Source: Siphonodentalium dalli (Eukaryota > Mollusca > Scaphopoda > Gadilida > Siphonodentaliidae). Taken from it: a stretch of DNA of 64,000 bases. The DNA is taken from contig CP136065.1 in NCBI GenBank assembly GCA_032622095.1, forward strand, positions 205,760,151 to 205,824,150, given 5' to 3'. The notes beneath the pieces are model-generated. The model was not told the origin of the DNA. It ran no database searches and worked only from the letters and a program-made list of their open reading frames with translations. A program made the translations under genes and the position numbers. Positions 11,321 through 23,624 of the stretch are shown here, piece after piece. Each line of letters begins with the position of its first letter. Position 1 is the first letter of the stretch.

Positions 11321-11440
11321 AGGCATCATCATCATCAACTTTATTGTCTAACATCAATATATAAGACATTTTAGACAAATTGCAAATAATTATATACAAA
11401 TAATATATACAGTCACGTGTGCATCATCAAACACAATATA
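11321..11440 (-). mobile_element. LINE 3'-end remnant with GATGATGAT tail
   Basis: On the minus strand the sequence runs through an AT-rich region into GACAATAAAGTTGATGATG, that is, a polyadenylation-like AATAAA followed by a short GAT repeat. Such short-repeat tails are typical of CR1/L2-type LINE 3' ends. No coding part is attached, so it is a strongly 5'-truncated copy. Confidence 0.4.
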
Positions 11441-11863
11441 ACCATAATACATGTAATTAATTTCCGTGTTCAGTTTAGATCTTTCTAAGATGTATTCAGT
11501 TATAGACATTTATGTCATTTGATTTCTATATATCATATATGTGGTTATTATTAAGCGCATATTTATATGGCAGGACATTTTTCTGAGCTGGTCCGGCGCG
11601 CCAATCGTAGTGATCGACGCTGGGCGAGCATAACCAGTTCAAGCCCATGCAAAGTATATGCAAAACACCGGACACATAGCCTACGGTAACTATAATTGAA
11701 TGACGAATGAGTTGGCTGTGAATGGGACCCCCCCCCGCATATGCATACACTATTCTACATTACTGAACATACGCATCAATTACTGACATAATATCATGTT
11801 ACAAAGAGGTACTACATAGATCGCCCCCTCAAGGCGAAGTATTGCTTGTGCAAACATGTAGTT
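11441..11863. other. Non-coding stretch
   Basis: Holds a run of C at 11730-11736 and a 74-codon minus-strand frame without recognisable features. Nothing else was seen. Confidence 0.4.
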
Positions 11864-12395
11864 CCATTGTGCGTGTATCCTCGGTGTGCCATTGTGCGTG
11901 TATCCTCGGTGTGCCATTGTGCGTGTATCTTCGGTGTGCCATTGTGCATGTATCCTCGGTGTGCCATTATGCGTGTATCTTCGGTGTGCCATTGTGCGTG
12001 TATCCTCGGTGTGCCATTGTGCGTGTATCTTCGGTGTGCCATTGTGCATGTATCCTCGGTGTGCCATTATGCGTGTATCCTCGGTATGCCATTGTGCGTG
12101 TATCCTCGGTGTGCCATTGTGCATGTATCCTCGGTGTGCCATTATGCGTGTATCTTCGGTGTGCCATTGTGCGTGTATCCTCGGTGTGCCATTGTGCGTG
12201 TATCCTCGGTGTGCCATTGTGCATGTATCCTCGGTGTGCCATTGTGCGTGTATCCTCGGTGTGCCATTGTGCGTGTATCCTCGGTGTGCCATTGTGCGTG
12301 TATCATCGGTGTGCCATTGTGTGTGTATCCTCGGTGTGCCATTGTGCGTGTATCCTCGGTGTGTCATTGTGCGTGTATCCTCGGTGTGCCATTGT
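11864..12395. repeat. 25-bp minisatellite, 21 units
   Basis: Units of 25 bp begin CCATTGTGCGTGTATCC and continue TCGGTGTG. The array runs from 11864 to 12388 in exact 25-bp register (21 units), with a partial unit to 12395. Variation is limited to a few positions (GCG/GCA, ATT/ATTA, CCTCGG/CTTCGG), and the same variants recur in a patterned order, consistent with block duplication. Long open frames on both strands here arise because the unit lacks stops in most frames; 75 bp is the repeat of the reading. They are not genes. Confidence 0.95.
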
Positions 12396-13373
12396 TTGCT
12401 GGGACGTGATTGTTTGATAGTATCGTCACTCTTTTTTCTTCCAAACTCGGCTGTTAAATTGGCAATGAAATTAGCGGTTTTTATTGTCGATTTTATGTTG
12501 CCATTGGCTAAACTATTCGCTTTTGGATTTTGCACAGCAAAAACGTGGATAAATCGCGCGGTACCCCAGACCCAACTTTGGTTGAACATGTACATGTAGT
12601 GTTGATCTCCGGAAGCTACACTAGCTGTTTTTTATATTGCTACTGGGTCACATTTCATGAAGGTTTCACGAACGTGAGGCAATCGTGCGGCACCTCAGAC
12701 TCACCATGAGTTGAACATTTGTGCCAATCACAAGTTTACGACGAGATGGCCTATAAAATGATAATTATGTCTTATACGAGGGCAATTGTGTCCTATAAGA
12801 AGATCATTATGTCCTATAATATGATAATTGTGTTATCAATTGATACCGGACGACCGATCACACAGTCAACGAGGCACCGGGAAACACCGGTAATGTCTTG
12901 TCGTAAAAACAAAATGGAACGTGCTTTGCTTGTGTATATTCCCAGGATTAGTTTAAACATATTTTATTTCCATAATATATAGATGACACATATATACAAA
13001 ATAGAAGAGTTAGTGTATGGAAACGAGGATCAGACAACAAGCCCGAGGGCTTATATGAAGTATTCTCCTCTTTGGCGACAAGCCCACGAGAGAGAGAGAG
13101 AGAGAGCGAGAGAGCGAGAGAGAGAGAGAAAGTAGAAGACAGGAGGGGGACAGATGAATCGTGAAATGATGACAGTGGTGGGGAGTTTTAAAAAATTGGA
13201 TTGTTGCATGATAAAAATTATGCTCGTCTATAGTAATATGCATGTGCCAGGCGCCATGGGATGGGGGTCAATCAAAGTGGCTGTTAACTGGTTACATCCG
13301 TCAAAAAGTAATTTAAGAAACACACACGGCTACGAGTGTTCATAGTCAAAATGTGTCGTGGATTATATATATG
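12396..13373. other. Non-coding stretch with GA microsatellite
   Basis: A purine-only microsatellite (GA with scattered GC) occupies about 13088-13132. At 12746-12834 the word GTCCTATAA / ATGATAATTGTGTC recurs in a short imperfect repeat. No gene was recognised. Confidence 0.5.
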
Positions 13374-13674
13374 AACCGCCATATCAAATCCAGTCGTAAG
13401 TCGGGATTTTTTTTACCCTGTGCCAATGCATTCTCTTATATATGCGAGTCGACCATAGGTCGCCTCGCATATATAAGAGAATGCATTGGCCTAACAATTT
13501 TTTACAATTTTAATAATTGTTTCTTATATTCTTTAACAATTTTATAATTTCACCCATACAGAGACCCAGACAAACATGAGCCGACGACACTCTTCTATAT
13601 GCTTCTATATGTGTGTGGGGCTCCCTGCAGGGTAATAGATGTTTTTTATTTTATGTCCTAATAATTGTAAGAAG
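13374..13674 (+). mobile_element. Hairpin-module element, subtype with CCGCCATATCAAATCCAG end (right part missing)
   Basis: The left end matches 14807-14860: ACCGCCATATCAAATCCAG, then a T-run and ACCCTGTGCC. The 69-nt hairpin module follows at 13422-13490 (GCCAATGCATTCTC, then its complement GAGAATGCATTGGC). Next comes the AT-rich spacer with TTCTTTAACAATTTTATAAT and the internal CCCAGACAAACATGAG block. The copy stops near 13674, before the second hairpin found in the complete copy, so it is 3'-truncated. There is no coding capacity. Confidence 0.75.
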
Positions 13675-14806
13675 ACAAAAGCTATGGGATACTATAACTC
13701 AATTGCTTTGCATCCGATCTTCCTCTTATTTCTTATTACATGTATGGATTTTTATGTCGATTGGTTAATTGGTTTTTGAAAATTATGTTAACACTTCCCA
13801 TCCACCTCATATAACTCATAGACTAATTTATAATTAACGATTATGGTAATCTTCGAACTAGATTCCTCCTCTGAAAATAAAATACATATATTTATTACAC
13901 ACAGGTATATGTATAAGGTATTGTAAAGAGAAGTTAGGGCTTCCAATAGGCTACTGAGACAATGGCATCGGATATAGTATATTTTTCACGACAAAGGTGG
14001 ATTAATTGGATCAAACCGATGAACAGTATTTGGAATAGCGTGCAACGGGCGATTTCCTGAAGAGTATACTACGCAAATGTCTCGTGTCGATGTAAACCGA
14101 AAGCTGCACGTGCCTTACTCGTATTTAAATTCGCGCAGTACTATTTTTTCGCGCATCCATCGGTGCGCGAATTTAAAACTGAGCGAAAAATAGTACGACT
14201 CATAAGTTTATACCAAACAATAAGGAAACTAAGAGGGTTATTTTAGATAGCACATTATGTATAGATCTTTGATGTTGAATTAATGCTTCTAAGAAATACA
14301 CGCATTCCTGGCTGAAGGTGCACGGAAGCACGTCACCGTATTCACAACCCTGAGGTGACCTAGGGTGACACCCTGATCAAACAGTTTGAGTTAGTTATGA
14401 ACTTAAAATACACGCAATTATGAGTTGATTTAATTTCTGAAGCCCATATGTGCGGTTGTGGTTTTACTTTACTTGTTTCGAGTTCAATTCCATAATTCCC
14501 ATAAATATTTATTACACATTGATCAGCATGATAATTTGGATAATTTGGATCATGAGCACCCGTCTTTACAACAAAACTATGACACAGTTGTATTCCATTA
14601 GCTGTGAAATTTATTCTAGTTATCTTTTATGTACAAATGTATAACTAAGAACCGAAACTGTCATAAGATACAAGATGTTTTAGAAAATACTTTTGAATTC
14701 GCGCAGCTGCATGTGTGCGCGAATTCAAAGTGTGTGAATTTAAAACAGAGCGAAAGATAGTAGTGAGTTTTGACCGCGTTTTCCAATAATGCTTGCTATA
14801 GAATGT
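13675..14806. other. Non-coding stretch with a pair of GCGCGAATT repeats
   Basis: Two related segments of about 75 bp lie at 14121-14197 and 14690-14764. Both carry AATTCGCGCAG, a complementary GCGCGAATT, and then AATTTAAAAC-AGAGCGAAA-ATAGTA. Each can fold through the GCGCGAATT palindrome. They flank an otherwise featureless interval of about 0.5 kb. Whether they are ends of one element or two copies of a small repeat is unclear. Confidence 0.5.
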
Positions 14807-15243
14807 GACCCGCCATATCAAATCCAGTCGTAAGTCGGGATTTTTTACCCTGTGCCAATGCATGCTCTTATATATGCGAGTCGACCATATGTCGCCTCGC
14901 ATATATAAGAGAATGTATTGGCCTAACAATTTTTTACAATTTTAATAACTTTTCTTGTATTCTTTAACAATTTTATAATTTCACCCATACAGAGCCCCAG
15001 ACAAACATGAGCAGACGACACTCTTCTATATGCTTCTATATATGTGTGGGGCTCCCTGCAGGGTAATGGATGTTTTTTTTTATGTCCTAAAAATTGTAAG
15101 AAACATTTATTAAAAAAATTGTTAGGCCAATGCATTCTCTTATATATGCGAGGCGACCTATGGTCGACTCGCATATATAAGAGAATGCATTGGCATAGGG
15201 TAAAAAAAATCCCGACTTACGACTGGATTTGATATGGCGGGTC
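14807..15243. mobile_element. Hairpin-module element, complete copy with GACCCGCCATATC ends
   Basis: The outer inverted repeat is GACCCGCCATATCAAATCC at the left and its complement at the right (GGATTTGATATGGCGGGTC, ending 15243). Just inside each end lies the 69-nt hairpin module (14854-14922 and 15126-15194), the second being the reverse complement of the first. The spacer of about 200 bp is AT-rich with a CCCAGACAAACATGAG block. The element is thus an inverted repeat whose arms are themselves palindromes. There is no open frame with recognisable coding. The target duplication could not be fixed for this subtype. Confidence 0.8.
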
Positions 15244-16185
15244 GCAAATGTTCCTGAACATTGGTATTCTTGTTATGAACTGACTTGCATTATGGAAAAT
15301 GTATAACTTATCCATAAATGTACCTTTAATTCAGGTACGATATATTTGGTAAACTATGTACCCAATATACCGGAGGACATGGGGCTTTTTTGCTTATTTT
15401 ATTTCAACTTTCTGACTGATTATGAAACTGCCTATACAACAGGGTGCTCTGCCTATCATTAGCTTATGCCATCTTCCGGTGGACAAGACATGGTACCTCT
15501 TGTCGTGGACTCTAGTGTCATTGGGCATCCCCCTTTACCCACATATGTGGGTCATACAAAGCATTATTTTCGTGCACCCGTGTGTATTTTATGAGATAGA
15601 AACAGAGTTGATGGAGCTAGAATCGGAGACTTCGTACACAGTACAGACTGACCTCGCATGACCCCTGATGTCGACAGCACATTATTACTTCTAGCAGACC
15701 AGACAATCAATTATCGCTGAATGTTATTTTTGCGGAATTGTAATGTGTTGTTCGGTCTGATGCGAAGTGATATGTGAATTGCTCATGATGTTCGGCTCAA
15801 TGTATTCAATGCGTCTTTAACAAAACCAGCTCATTAGAAAACACAAAGCGGGCGATCTATTTCTGGATGGCAAATCGTTAGCTAGTTACACGATCGAATT
15901 CATACCAACAGATGCCGATTCGGAATCTTATCACCAATGGATCAACGTATATGTCGCTAACATTACGCGAACCAGCCACCTTCTCGAACTGGAACCCAAC
16001 TAGACATTAGTTTGAATGGGTCACGCGTATATATGTGTGTAGGTAGCCTTTTTGCTGCCATACTATAATTTCAGAAGACCAGTAACCCAGTCATTATGAG
16101 CCTCCAGAACTTATGTCATATTGGATGACAACAATGACGTGATTGCTATGAGCTTGACACATCTGCTTGACACCTCGCCGGCTAG
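15244..16185. other. Non-coding stretch
   Basis: A 79-codon plus-strand frame (15422-15661) has no recognisable domain. No repeats or RNA genes were seen. Confidence 0.4.
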
Positions 16186-16262
16186 CCGGCTCGTTCACAA
16201 ACTGTTTCCATGCTCGAATCCCAGAATGTACAACGAAACAGGGTACGTTTATTTCCATTGTA
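16186..16262 (+). repeat. Dispersed repeat shared with 59173-59250
   Basis: The segment CTCGTTCACAAACTGTTT, then CATGCTCGAATCCCAGAATG and ACAGGGTA, occurs again at 59173-59250 with a few substitutions. A second shared block (TGTAATTCAATTGAGTATTT, around 59143) appears here in reverse orientation near 16527-16552. The two copies have therefore been rearranged relative to one another. In the second copy the 27-bp satellite begins directly after this segment. Confidence 0.7.
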
Positions 16263-19200
16263 ATTCAATCTAGCAAGGAATTTGCACACAAAAAACTGTA
16301 TAAAAAGTAATCATTTAGTCATTTTCGTGACACGAATCGAGACTTTTATTTTGCCGTTGTCATCGTGCACACATCGTTGGGTTTGTTCATTGCGTTACTC
16401 GGAACACTGCTCCGTAACAATTTACCGTGCTACATTCAGATTTGACGCACGCTGACGAGGCCGATGTCGGTGAATCGAAAACTAAAGTTAGCCGCTCTCG
16501 GCCAATCAGAATGTTTGCGTTTAGTGACAAATACTCAATTGAATTACAATGTCATATATGCATACGATTAGATAGTTATAACGATTCGGTGTTTTATGAC
16601 AATAGCCATTGGATAAATGACAAACATTTTTTGAGATATTTTAGTTGTCAACATCTTTCCTATTAATGTTATATATATTGTGTATGGTAAATATTTGTTG
16701 CCACCATTATCGCCCACGAATCATAATTATACGAGAGTTGTTAAAAATGATATTCCACATTTTTCACATATAAGTAGTTGATGGAAACTGATGTGAAAAA
16801 TAGAACGCATTAATCTGACTGAGCTATTCATGTTGGTTGTAAACAATATTTATTCCCAATACAAAAAAAGATTAATTCATTATTATAGTTTACTGTTGGA
16901 CTGTCTATGCCCCAGACGGCTGACAATGATAATAAGATAGAAAAATTTACATAAAAACAAAATCTAACTGGGAAAAAGCAATAAAGCAATAAAGACAACA
17001 CTACATGTGTATGCCAAAGATGGGGAAATGGCTAATATAAGCGTCACACTTTCTGCCAAATCCCATTCTCTAAAATAATTGTCTTTATATATTATACAAC
17101 TCTGTTAATTTATGTGCATGATTTAGAGAAATAAATATGTTATATATATATATATATATATACCTTTATTTCCCCCGCAAACGGAGAGTTTAAACATTAT
17201 ACATCATACACAACATTAGTGTTTCAACATATAGGTGACAAAAATAAACATCAATGTATCACATGGTTTTATACACAAAAATATGCGCGATACAAATTCA
17301 ATGAGGTATATGCATTACACCTGTAGGCCTCGTGTAATTGTGATTTCACGAAACAGTTCAACTTGATAATTGTACGAGTATCTGTCGTATTGAGATATCA
17401 TATTTAGCTAGATGCCACTCCGACTAAATACAAATTATTTATGTATATATTGTTTTCTGTCTTCGAGCAGAGCGGTTCGTGAGCTGTTTGCAGGTGATCC
17501 ATTTAGTCGATAGATTCTAGCCGGATCAGATCCGTATACATGTTCCACAATTTGATGAATTGCGGACAAGAAACAAGGTGAATTGCTTAATATCATTTAC
17601 GAGGTCCCGAATGGGTGGCGGGATGCATGCAAGAAATATCATCAACTGATCTATGGGGCTCAAGTTGTCAATATATAAGAAACATGGTATACCGAAATTC
17701 TCTATGACGTTGAACCATATTTCGATTCTTGTTTCGGCTAAGGCGGAACATAAGAGGATTGCATGTTCGATTTAGTTTTCAAAAAGTTTATGACATATCT
17801 GACACTTCCCGTGTACTGGGGACAAGGCCCGGGCCAGGATTTTGGCTATTTCTAGAAATTAAAGCTTATGTTGAGGATAGCTTCTATATACATGCTAGCC
17901 AAAGATGTGAAATTGACAGTGAACTATGATTGTTTGCGAACAGGACTAGGGAATGTTCATTGCGTAATCTTGTCTGCCATGACTGCTCGTTTGCTTGTTT
18001 GATTTATGTTACCATGAGGGATTTCCATGCTTCCTTGGGGTGTATTACTGGGCATATACATACTACATGAGTTCGCTGTGCAGTCAGGCTTTCCGAATTA
18101 TGACGTTATATGTGATAACATATTCATGTTGGTTAATACCTATCCACCCTACAAATCTTTGCTGTGTTTTGTGTTCTTGATGTAAGCATGTCTGTATATG
18201 TTCAATCCACATCGATAGGGACTGCGAACAAACAATTGAATCACGAAATAACACTCGGATATTGAATGGTTTTTTTTATTGAAGCTTTCCTTTCATAGCG
18301 CCCGCTATATCCATAGGAACAATTGGCGGATATACGTTTCTGAACAATGAATCGATCTGACGGAATTGGGTCGAACCGTATTGCTCAGGGAAATGAAACT
18401 AACATTGCTACAATTACTAGTTATGAATAGGAGGAACTGACGCTGAATCGTTATCATCATCCAATTTAAACCGGGAATTGGACGCGGAATTGTTGATATT
18501 ATTGTATAAAAAAAAAGACGAAATTGGGCGCGGAATTAGTGACTGTGCAGAATATGATTGTTGGATACAGGGTGAAAACAATGCATCCGTCGGGTTTGGT
18601 CGATTAGTCTATTGGCAGATACTGAGCTAAGCGTGATCAAGTCACGATAGCCGATTGTTTTGACCTAGATATTCACTACCGGTTCGGTTTTATTGGCATA
18701 TATAGAACACAAAATATCATGTCAAAATCGACCGAAGTGCCATTTGAATGCCAGGAAAATCGGTCAATTTTCGATTACAGACGCAACTGATAATAAAATC
18801 GGAGCAAATCTTGTTCATTAGGACACACATATACATTCCTTTTACACTCTGTACGTACCTTATTTGTCTATCTATATACGTAGATACTGCACTTATGATA
18901 CGTAGTATTAAGCCCAGTGGTTGACACAGCCATTATATTCATATATAAATATGCTAATAACCAACACAGGTTACGATTTTTGCTAATATATTTGATTGTA
19001 CATATGTACTTTTGCCACAATGATACCATAACACCATCATTGACGTTCATATTGACCATATATTAAGGGGCAGACCCACGTTTTGCCAAAATATAGATTT
19101 TCTCAAAATCTGTCAGGAATTCTTTTTGAAATTTGGTAGAAGCGATCACTGTGACACAATATTCAAGAACCGTCAACCCACTGGAAATTATATCATCATT

Positions 19201-20017
19201 TACCTTACTTTTATGGCATGACAAATACTTCAAATTTCACTGATTTCAGGCACCAAGAATTTGTAAAATAGATAGTTCACATATCCACAATATCACATCT
19301 GATGATCATGAAATGAGTGTTAATTACTCTTGATTCGTGCACAATATCAGATCTGATGATATTGAAATGAGTGTTAATTACTCTTGATTCGTGAAATTTA
19401 ATAATTATTTTCATTTAGAAAGGCAACGACCCTTTAAATATCCTCATATTAGTGAACATCCATACCAAACTTCATTGAAACCCGATCATAATTGTTCAAG
19501 TTATCACCTGAACAGATATCGAACTGAGGTAAGGACGGACGTCACGACGCACAGACGGACGCATGGACAAACATATACAAAGCAGTAAACAGAACATGAT
19601 GATATGTGAAATTCCAGATTTTTCGCTAGATAGATCCAGAGAAATTCTTTGTTGATACTATCTTGCATTTTTTGGCTGTATTTATGCCAATTGTTCGTCT
19701 GTCCCTTTAATAGTAATATACATGTTTATATGCGTGTGCTATGCTATATCATACGGCAGTTTTCAATATGAACCAGAACATGAAACAAGGAAACACATTT
19801 GAGTAAAGACCGTGGCAACCATACTATCTCAAAATTGAACGTATATTGGTTATGATGCCAATTTATGTTGAACAGCATCTACTCAAACAACATATCCGAT
19901 TAATTATGACACGAGGATGACCAAACTTTCCGCTCCGTTTCCATGCTATTCGATTACTTTTGTAATATTATGGCAGTTCGTTTAATTGCCATTCCCTAAA
20001 CTATGTCGGGTTCCATT
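16263..20017. other. Long non-coding stretch
   Basis: No gene was recognised in about 3.7 kb. It holds a TA microsatellite at about 17141-17162, a short run of A at 18509-18517 and a possible decayed repeat at 19075-19570, which ends in GGACGGACG-like sequence of the kind often seen in invertebrate dispersed repeats. Open frames are under 80 codons and unrecognised. Confidence 0.4.
19286..19394 (+). repeat. 54-bp direct tandem duplication
   Basis: A 54-bp segment (CACAATATCA, then ATCTGATGAT, and GAAATGAGTGTTAATTACTC) is present twice in a row with about three differences. It is a local duplication of recent date. Confidence 0.85.
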
Positions 20018-20242
20018 TTAACCCTTTCTCTATCATTGACTATTCGTTCTCATCTGAAATGTTCAGACGATAAGCTCAACAAACGACCATATGCCATTTG
20101 TTGAACTTATTATCTGAAAATTTCCCACCAATTAATAGCGATTCTTCTGCACTGAACATCCATCCAAATGAATAATAGACTATTCAGAAATATAATTGTG
20201 TAACTGATGGAAGATTCGTCAATTTAGTCAATAAGGGGTTAA
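20018..20242. mobile_element. Small TTAA-bounded inverted-repeat element
   Basis: TTAA at 20018-20021 and 20239-20242. Left end: TTAACCCTTTCTCTATCATT; complement of right end: TTAACCCCTTATTGACTAAA. A hairpin lies inside at 20055-20127 (arms GTTCAGACGATAAGCTCAAC and its near complement), related to the one at 11050-11107. It directly precedes another TTAA-type element at 20257. There is no coding capacity. Confidence 0.45.
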
Positions 20243-20256
20243 AATCACAGTATACT

Positions 20257-20506
20257 TTATCCCTTCCATGACTGGATCTTCCTGAAATTTTGCGAAAACG
20301 CTGTGGCAATGCATTCTGTTATATATGGGAGTCTCCCACAGGGAGCCTAGCATATATAAGAGAATGCATTGGCCTAAGAATATTTACCTTGACATTATAA
20401 GCCAGTGCACTGTCTTATATATGCGGAGACTCGCATGTATAAGAGAATTCACGTACACTGGATCTTCAATGCTGCACCAGCGCAGCTTCCGTCAAGAAAT
20501 GGTTAA
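20257..20506. mobile_element. Hairpin-module element, subtype with CCCTTCCATGACTGG end
   Basis: The left end reads TTATCCCTTCCATGACTGG (the first four bases are TTAT, one change from TTAA). The right end is AAATGGTTAA at 20506. Two hairpin modules are present: 20305-20373, whose loop reads GGGAGTCTCCCACAGGGAG instead of the usual CGAGTCGACC, and a shorter one at 20401-20452. It resembles 28938-29198 throughout, including GCTGCACCA near the right end. There is no coding capacity. Confidence 0.7.
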
Positions 20507-22494
20507 ATTACACACGTGTCGCCAATCTTGGTCAACGGTATATCAATAAATACAATTATATAGTAGAATGCTTTATGCAAATATGTGAATCAAGATGGTT
20601 TCCGAATATTGCGTCGCTTCACAAGAAACAGGAGTGGTGTTCAATAAATAACACCTTCACTAGGCATATTTGCTAGAAAGTTAATCGGGAGAGGATGGTC
20701 TGTTCCACCGAGTACATGGAGAGTTGTAAAAAAGTCTACTTGAAAAGAGGGCATGCAAATAAATAGGAGGCACCGCGCAGAGAACTCCTGATAGACGTCG
20801 CCATGCACTACGCGATGAGTTATAGAATTTCTGGGTCAGCTTTGTTTACGTTGTGTTACTATACTGTTAGCGTATACAAATCAGCACAATACGAGTGATA
20901 ATTATCGATCACTTGGACAATTGTGAAAACAACTATGCCAACAAATTGTTGTTTACCGCTTTGTGGAAACGTCATATAGGTGGACATTGGTTCCCGAAAG
21001 ATTAGAAATTGAAAGAAAAATGGATTTTTGCGATGAAAAGGAATTTGCCGAATTCCAACAAACAATGGATACCCGAAAGTCAGATTAGAAAAGTTGGTCT
21101 CGGGGAAACCGAAAACGACTGGTAATTATATCACTGTCCGAAAATCCCGTAATTATTACAGGAAAATCACCCGTGAAATTGGTCTACATGTATATACTCA
21201 GACGCGGCTATTGCGGTGGAATTTACCGTGATCCCAGTGGGGTGGGGGTGGGATGTTTTCCGGGCACGTATGCCGGGGTGGGTGGTCGATGGGACCAACA
21301 ATTTTTTTTTCTGCAACTCAAAATTTTTTCCTGCAAGTCTTTTTGACTGTTTTTGCAATGAGTTTGGCTTAAAACACCTTAGAATAAGAGAAATAATGTA
21401 ATTCTAGCTGCTAAACTGACTGTAGACAGTTATCGTGTTGTATTATGTTGCACATTTTGAAAACCAAGATGACCCCAGAATGACTCGTTCCTATTTACAT
21501 TTCAATCTTAAACATCCATGACAAATAGTATGCATAGAAATTCATGTATACAGCTGTGTACAGTGAATTTTCCCCGCAAATCTGTTTTAGTGTTAAAATG
21601 GGGGGTGGGTGTCCAAAAATGGTCGGAAAAAACTGCCGAAAACGGAAAACATTTTGGACGCGAGGGTGGGTGGGTCCCAACAAGGGTCAAAAGTAAAAAA
21701 TCAGCATACGTGCCTGAAATTTTTTTCCGACCCCCCCCCCCCCCCCCCTGGTGATCCGAGAAGAAACAACCACCATGTTAGCATCACAGACTCGATTCCG
21801 CAGACGATAGTGTGTGCAAAGAAATTGAGGTTAATTTTATATTTGATTTTCTTTTCTTTCCTGGCGCTGATACAGCATTATAACAGAAGGTGATGAGTAC
21901 ACACATTATTCAACGCAAAGGGCATTTTAGTGCTACCCTTTACTTCTTTTCGGTAATTATCCGGATGTGTCTAACTTTTAAATCCACCAATATGTCTGCG
22001 CCCGTATAATACGATTAAAAGTGTTCGATTGCAAATCATCTCTAAATTATCTCCAATACATTGGCGACAAGGATTAAAAAATATCGAAATGGCAAGCATG
22101 CTACCGGAATTTTCAGGTTAATAATGATGCAGGTGCTGTTGGTATACGATGAGAAAATGGTCCAAAGAAATTCCAAAACCTGATCGTAGCACTTAACAGT
22201 GAAAATGAAGCAACGAGCTCTCTTATTCCACTATTTTGGCGATGAAATCAACGATATCTGCGATACACTTCCAAATACCGCATCGCGACATAATAAATCA
22301 ACATGTGTTGTTGCAATGGCTGCGTTGGGTGCATATTTAAAGGTGTGTTTGAGGCGTATTCATTTCGTCAAGCTACACAAAATCCACGAGATACCGTAGA
22401 CACAAGACTACGCGTAAGTTGGCAAAATACTATGAATTGCACGATGGCGATCGCGGGATAAAAACACAGGTTAACCATGGGTGCATTTCATTAT
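20507..22494. other. Non-coding stretch with poly-C
   Basis: A run of about 19 C lies near 21731-21749, next to GGGTGGGTG-rich sequence (21600-21680 and 21235-21290). Overlapping frames of 60-95 codons on both strands coincide with these low-complexity segments. No gene was recognised. Confidence 0.4.
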
Positions 22495-23005
22495 ATCATG
22501 CCATAAATCTCTACTCTGGCTGACACCCGTAGATATCATATTCAACAAGTACAAAACCTTTGAACTCTTTGACGTTTTGACAGGGAACCTTATAAAGTGG
22601 AAAAGATAACATGGGGAATGTATCTCTTAATTATTATCTGTTCCTTAGTAATATTCTTCACTATAGGTGAAGGTCCCAAATCGAAATTGCATGCTTTTCT
22701 GTGACTTTTGTGAGCCAATATCACAATAAACATTCAATTAATTATCCATGAGAAATTCCATAATTGCAATAAATGCAAAGCAAAATCGCTCACAAAGTCA
22801 CTTAAATCGTAAAATTTCGAGTTGGCACCTTCACCTACAGTAAATACATAATTAAGAAACAGATAATAACAAAGAAATAACTCCCCGTGTTATTTTTTTC
22901 AACTTTATAAGGTTCCCTCTCAAAACTTCAATAAGTTCCCGGGTTTTATACTGGTGGAATATGATATCTGCGAGCGTCAGCCAGAGTAGAGATTCGTGGC
23001 ATGAT
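22495..23005. mobile_element. Foldback element of about 510 bp
   Basis: The arms run 22495-22760 and 22740-23005 in opposite orientation. They start ATCATGCCA at the left and end TGGCATGAT at the right. Matching blocks include TCTCTACTCTGGCTGAC, GGGAACCTTATAAAGT, TTATTATCTGTT and TAGGTGAAGGT. The centre lies near 22750. The arms differ by roughly one base in seven, so this is an older foldback than 45872-46099. There is no coding capacity. Confidence 0.8.
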
Positions 23006-23227
23006 CTAGCATTTCATCAACATTACAACAAGATGCACTTCGTGACAAAGGTATATGACAAATTTATGCTTCGATTTACGCTTTTACAGAAAGCCATAAA
23101 ATCAAATTCATTGACAAATAATAACTTGCAAGAGTTATATAACAACCGCACATTATGCATGTATATGTACCGTATCAGTGAAATGAAGCAGAGCTTTTAA
23201 ACGATCTGATTGCACGGAATTACTCAC

Positions 23228-23624
23228 AGAAAACCAGTTCGTCAGGGTTGACACCGGTGCGCTCAATAGGAAGACTCAGATCATTGGATGTCTTCGATCG
23301 GACGGGTCGTATAACTGGTGCGTTCGATCGGTCGGTTCGCTGTAATTTGCGATTTCTCACGCAGATGTGTGACTCGGTGCGTTTGCATTGAGACGGCAGT
23401 AACGCGGTATTGAGTCCGCGGGAATGGTTTGATTTATGGAAGTATTTCATCAGCGAACTCAACTGTTGCTTTTCATCGTAATTGGGTGTAGATTTCGACG
23501 GCAATTTACTCTGACCCGGGCCCAGTGTAGAATCGCTGGAATTTACTCTGGTCGATAAGGAATGGTCAGTCATTCTTTGCAGACTATCGCAATGATTCGG
23601 CCACTCCATGAGTGAGTATGCCAT
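23228..23624 (-). CDS. Candidate internal exon, unrecognised Ser-rich protein segment
   Basis: A minus-strand frame of 134 codons starts at ATG 23624 and would stop at 23220. The sequence ends in a strong splice donor (GTGAGT, 23227 to 23222) just before that stop. It is immediately preceded by an acceptor-like TTCATTTCAAATAG (AG at 23626-23625). An exon 23624-23228 would be 397 nt. The peptide is hydrophilic, rich in Ser, Asn, Arg and Lys, with no membrane segment and no domain I recognise (it begins MAYSLMEWPNHCDSLQ). It could be a disordered region of a host protein. There is no support from neighbouring exons, which I could not find. Chance cannot be excluded. Confidence 0.3.

Noticed and set aside
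11780-12599. 271-codon repeat protein on the minus strand
   Set aside because: It is produced by the 25-bp minisatellite; equally long frames exist on the other strand.
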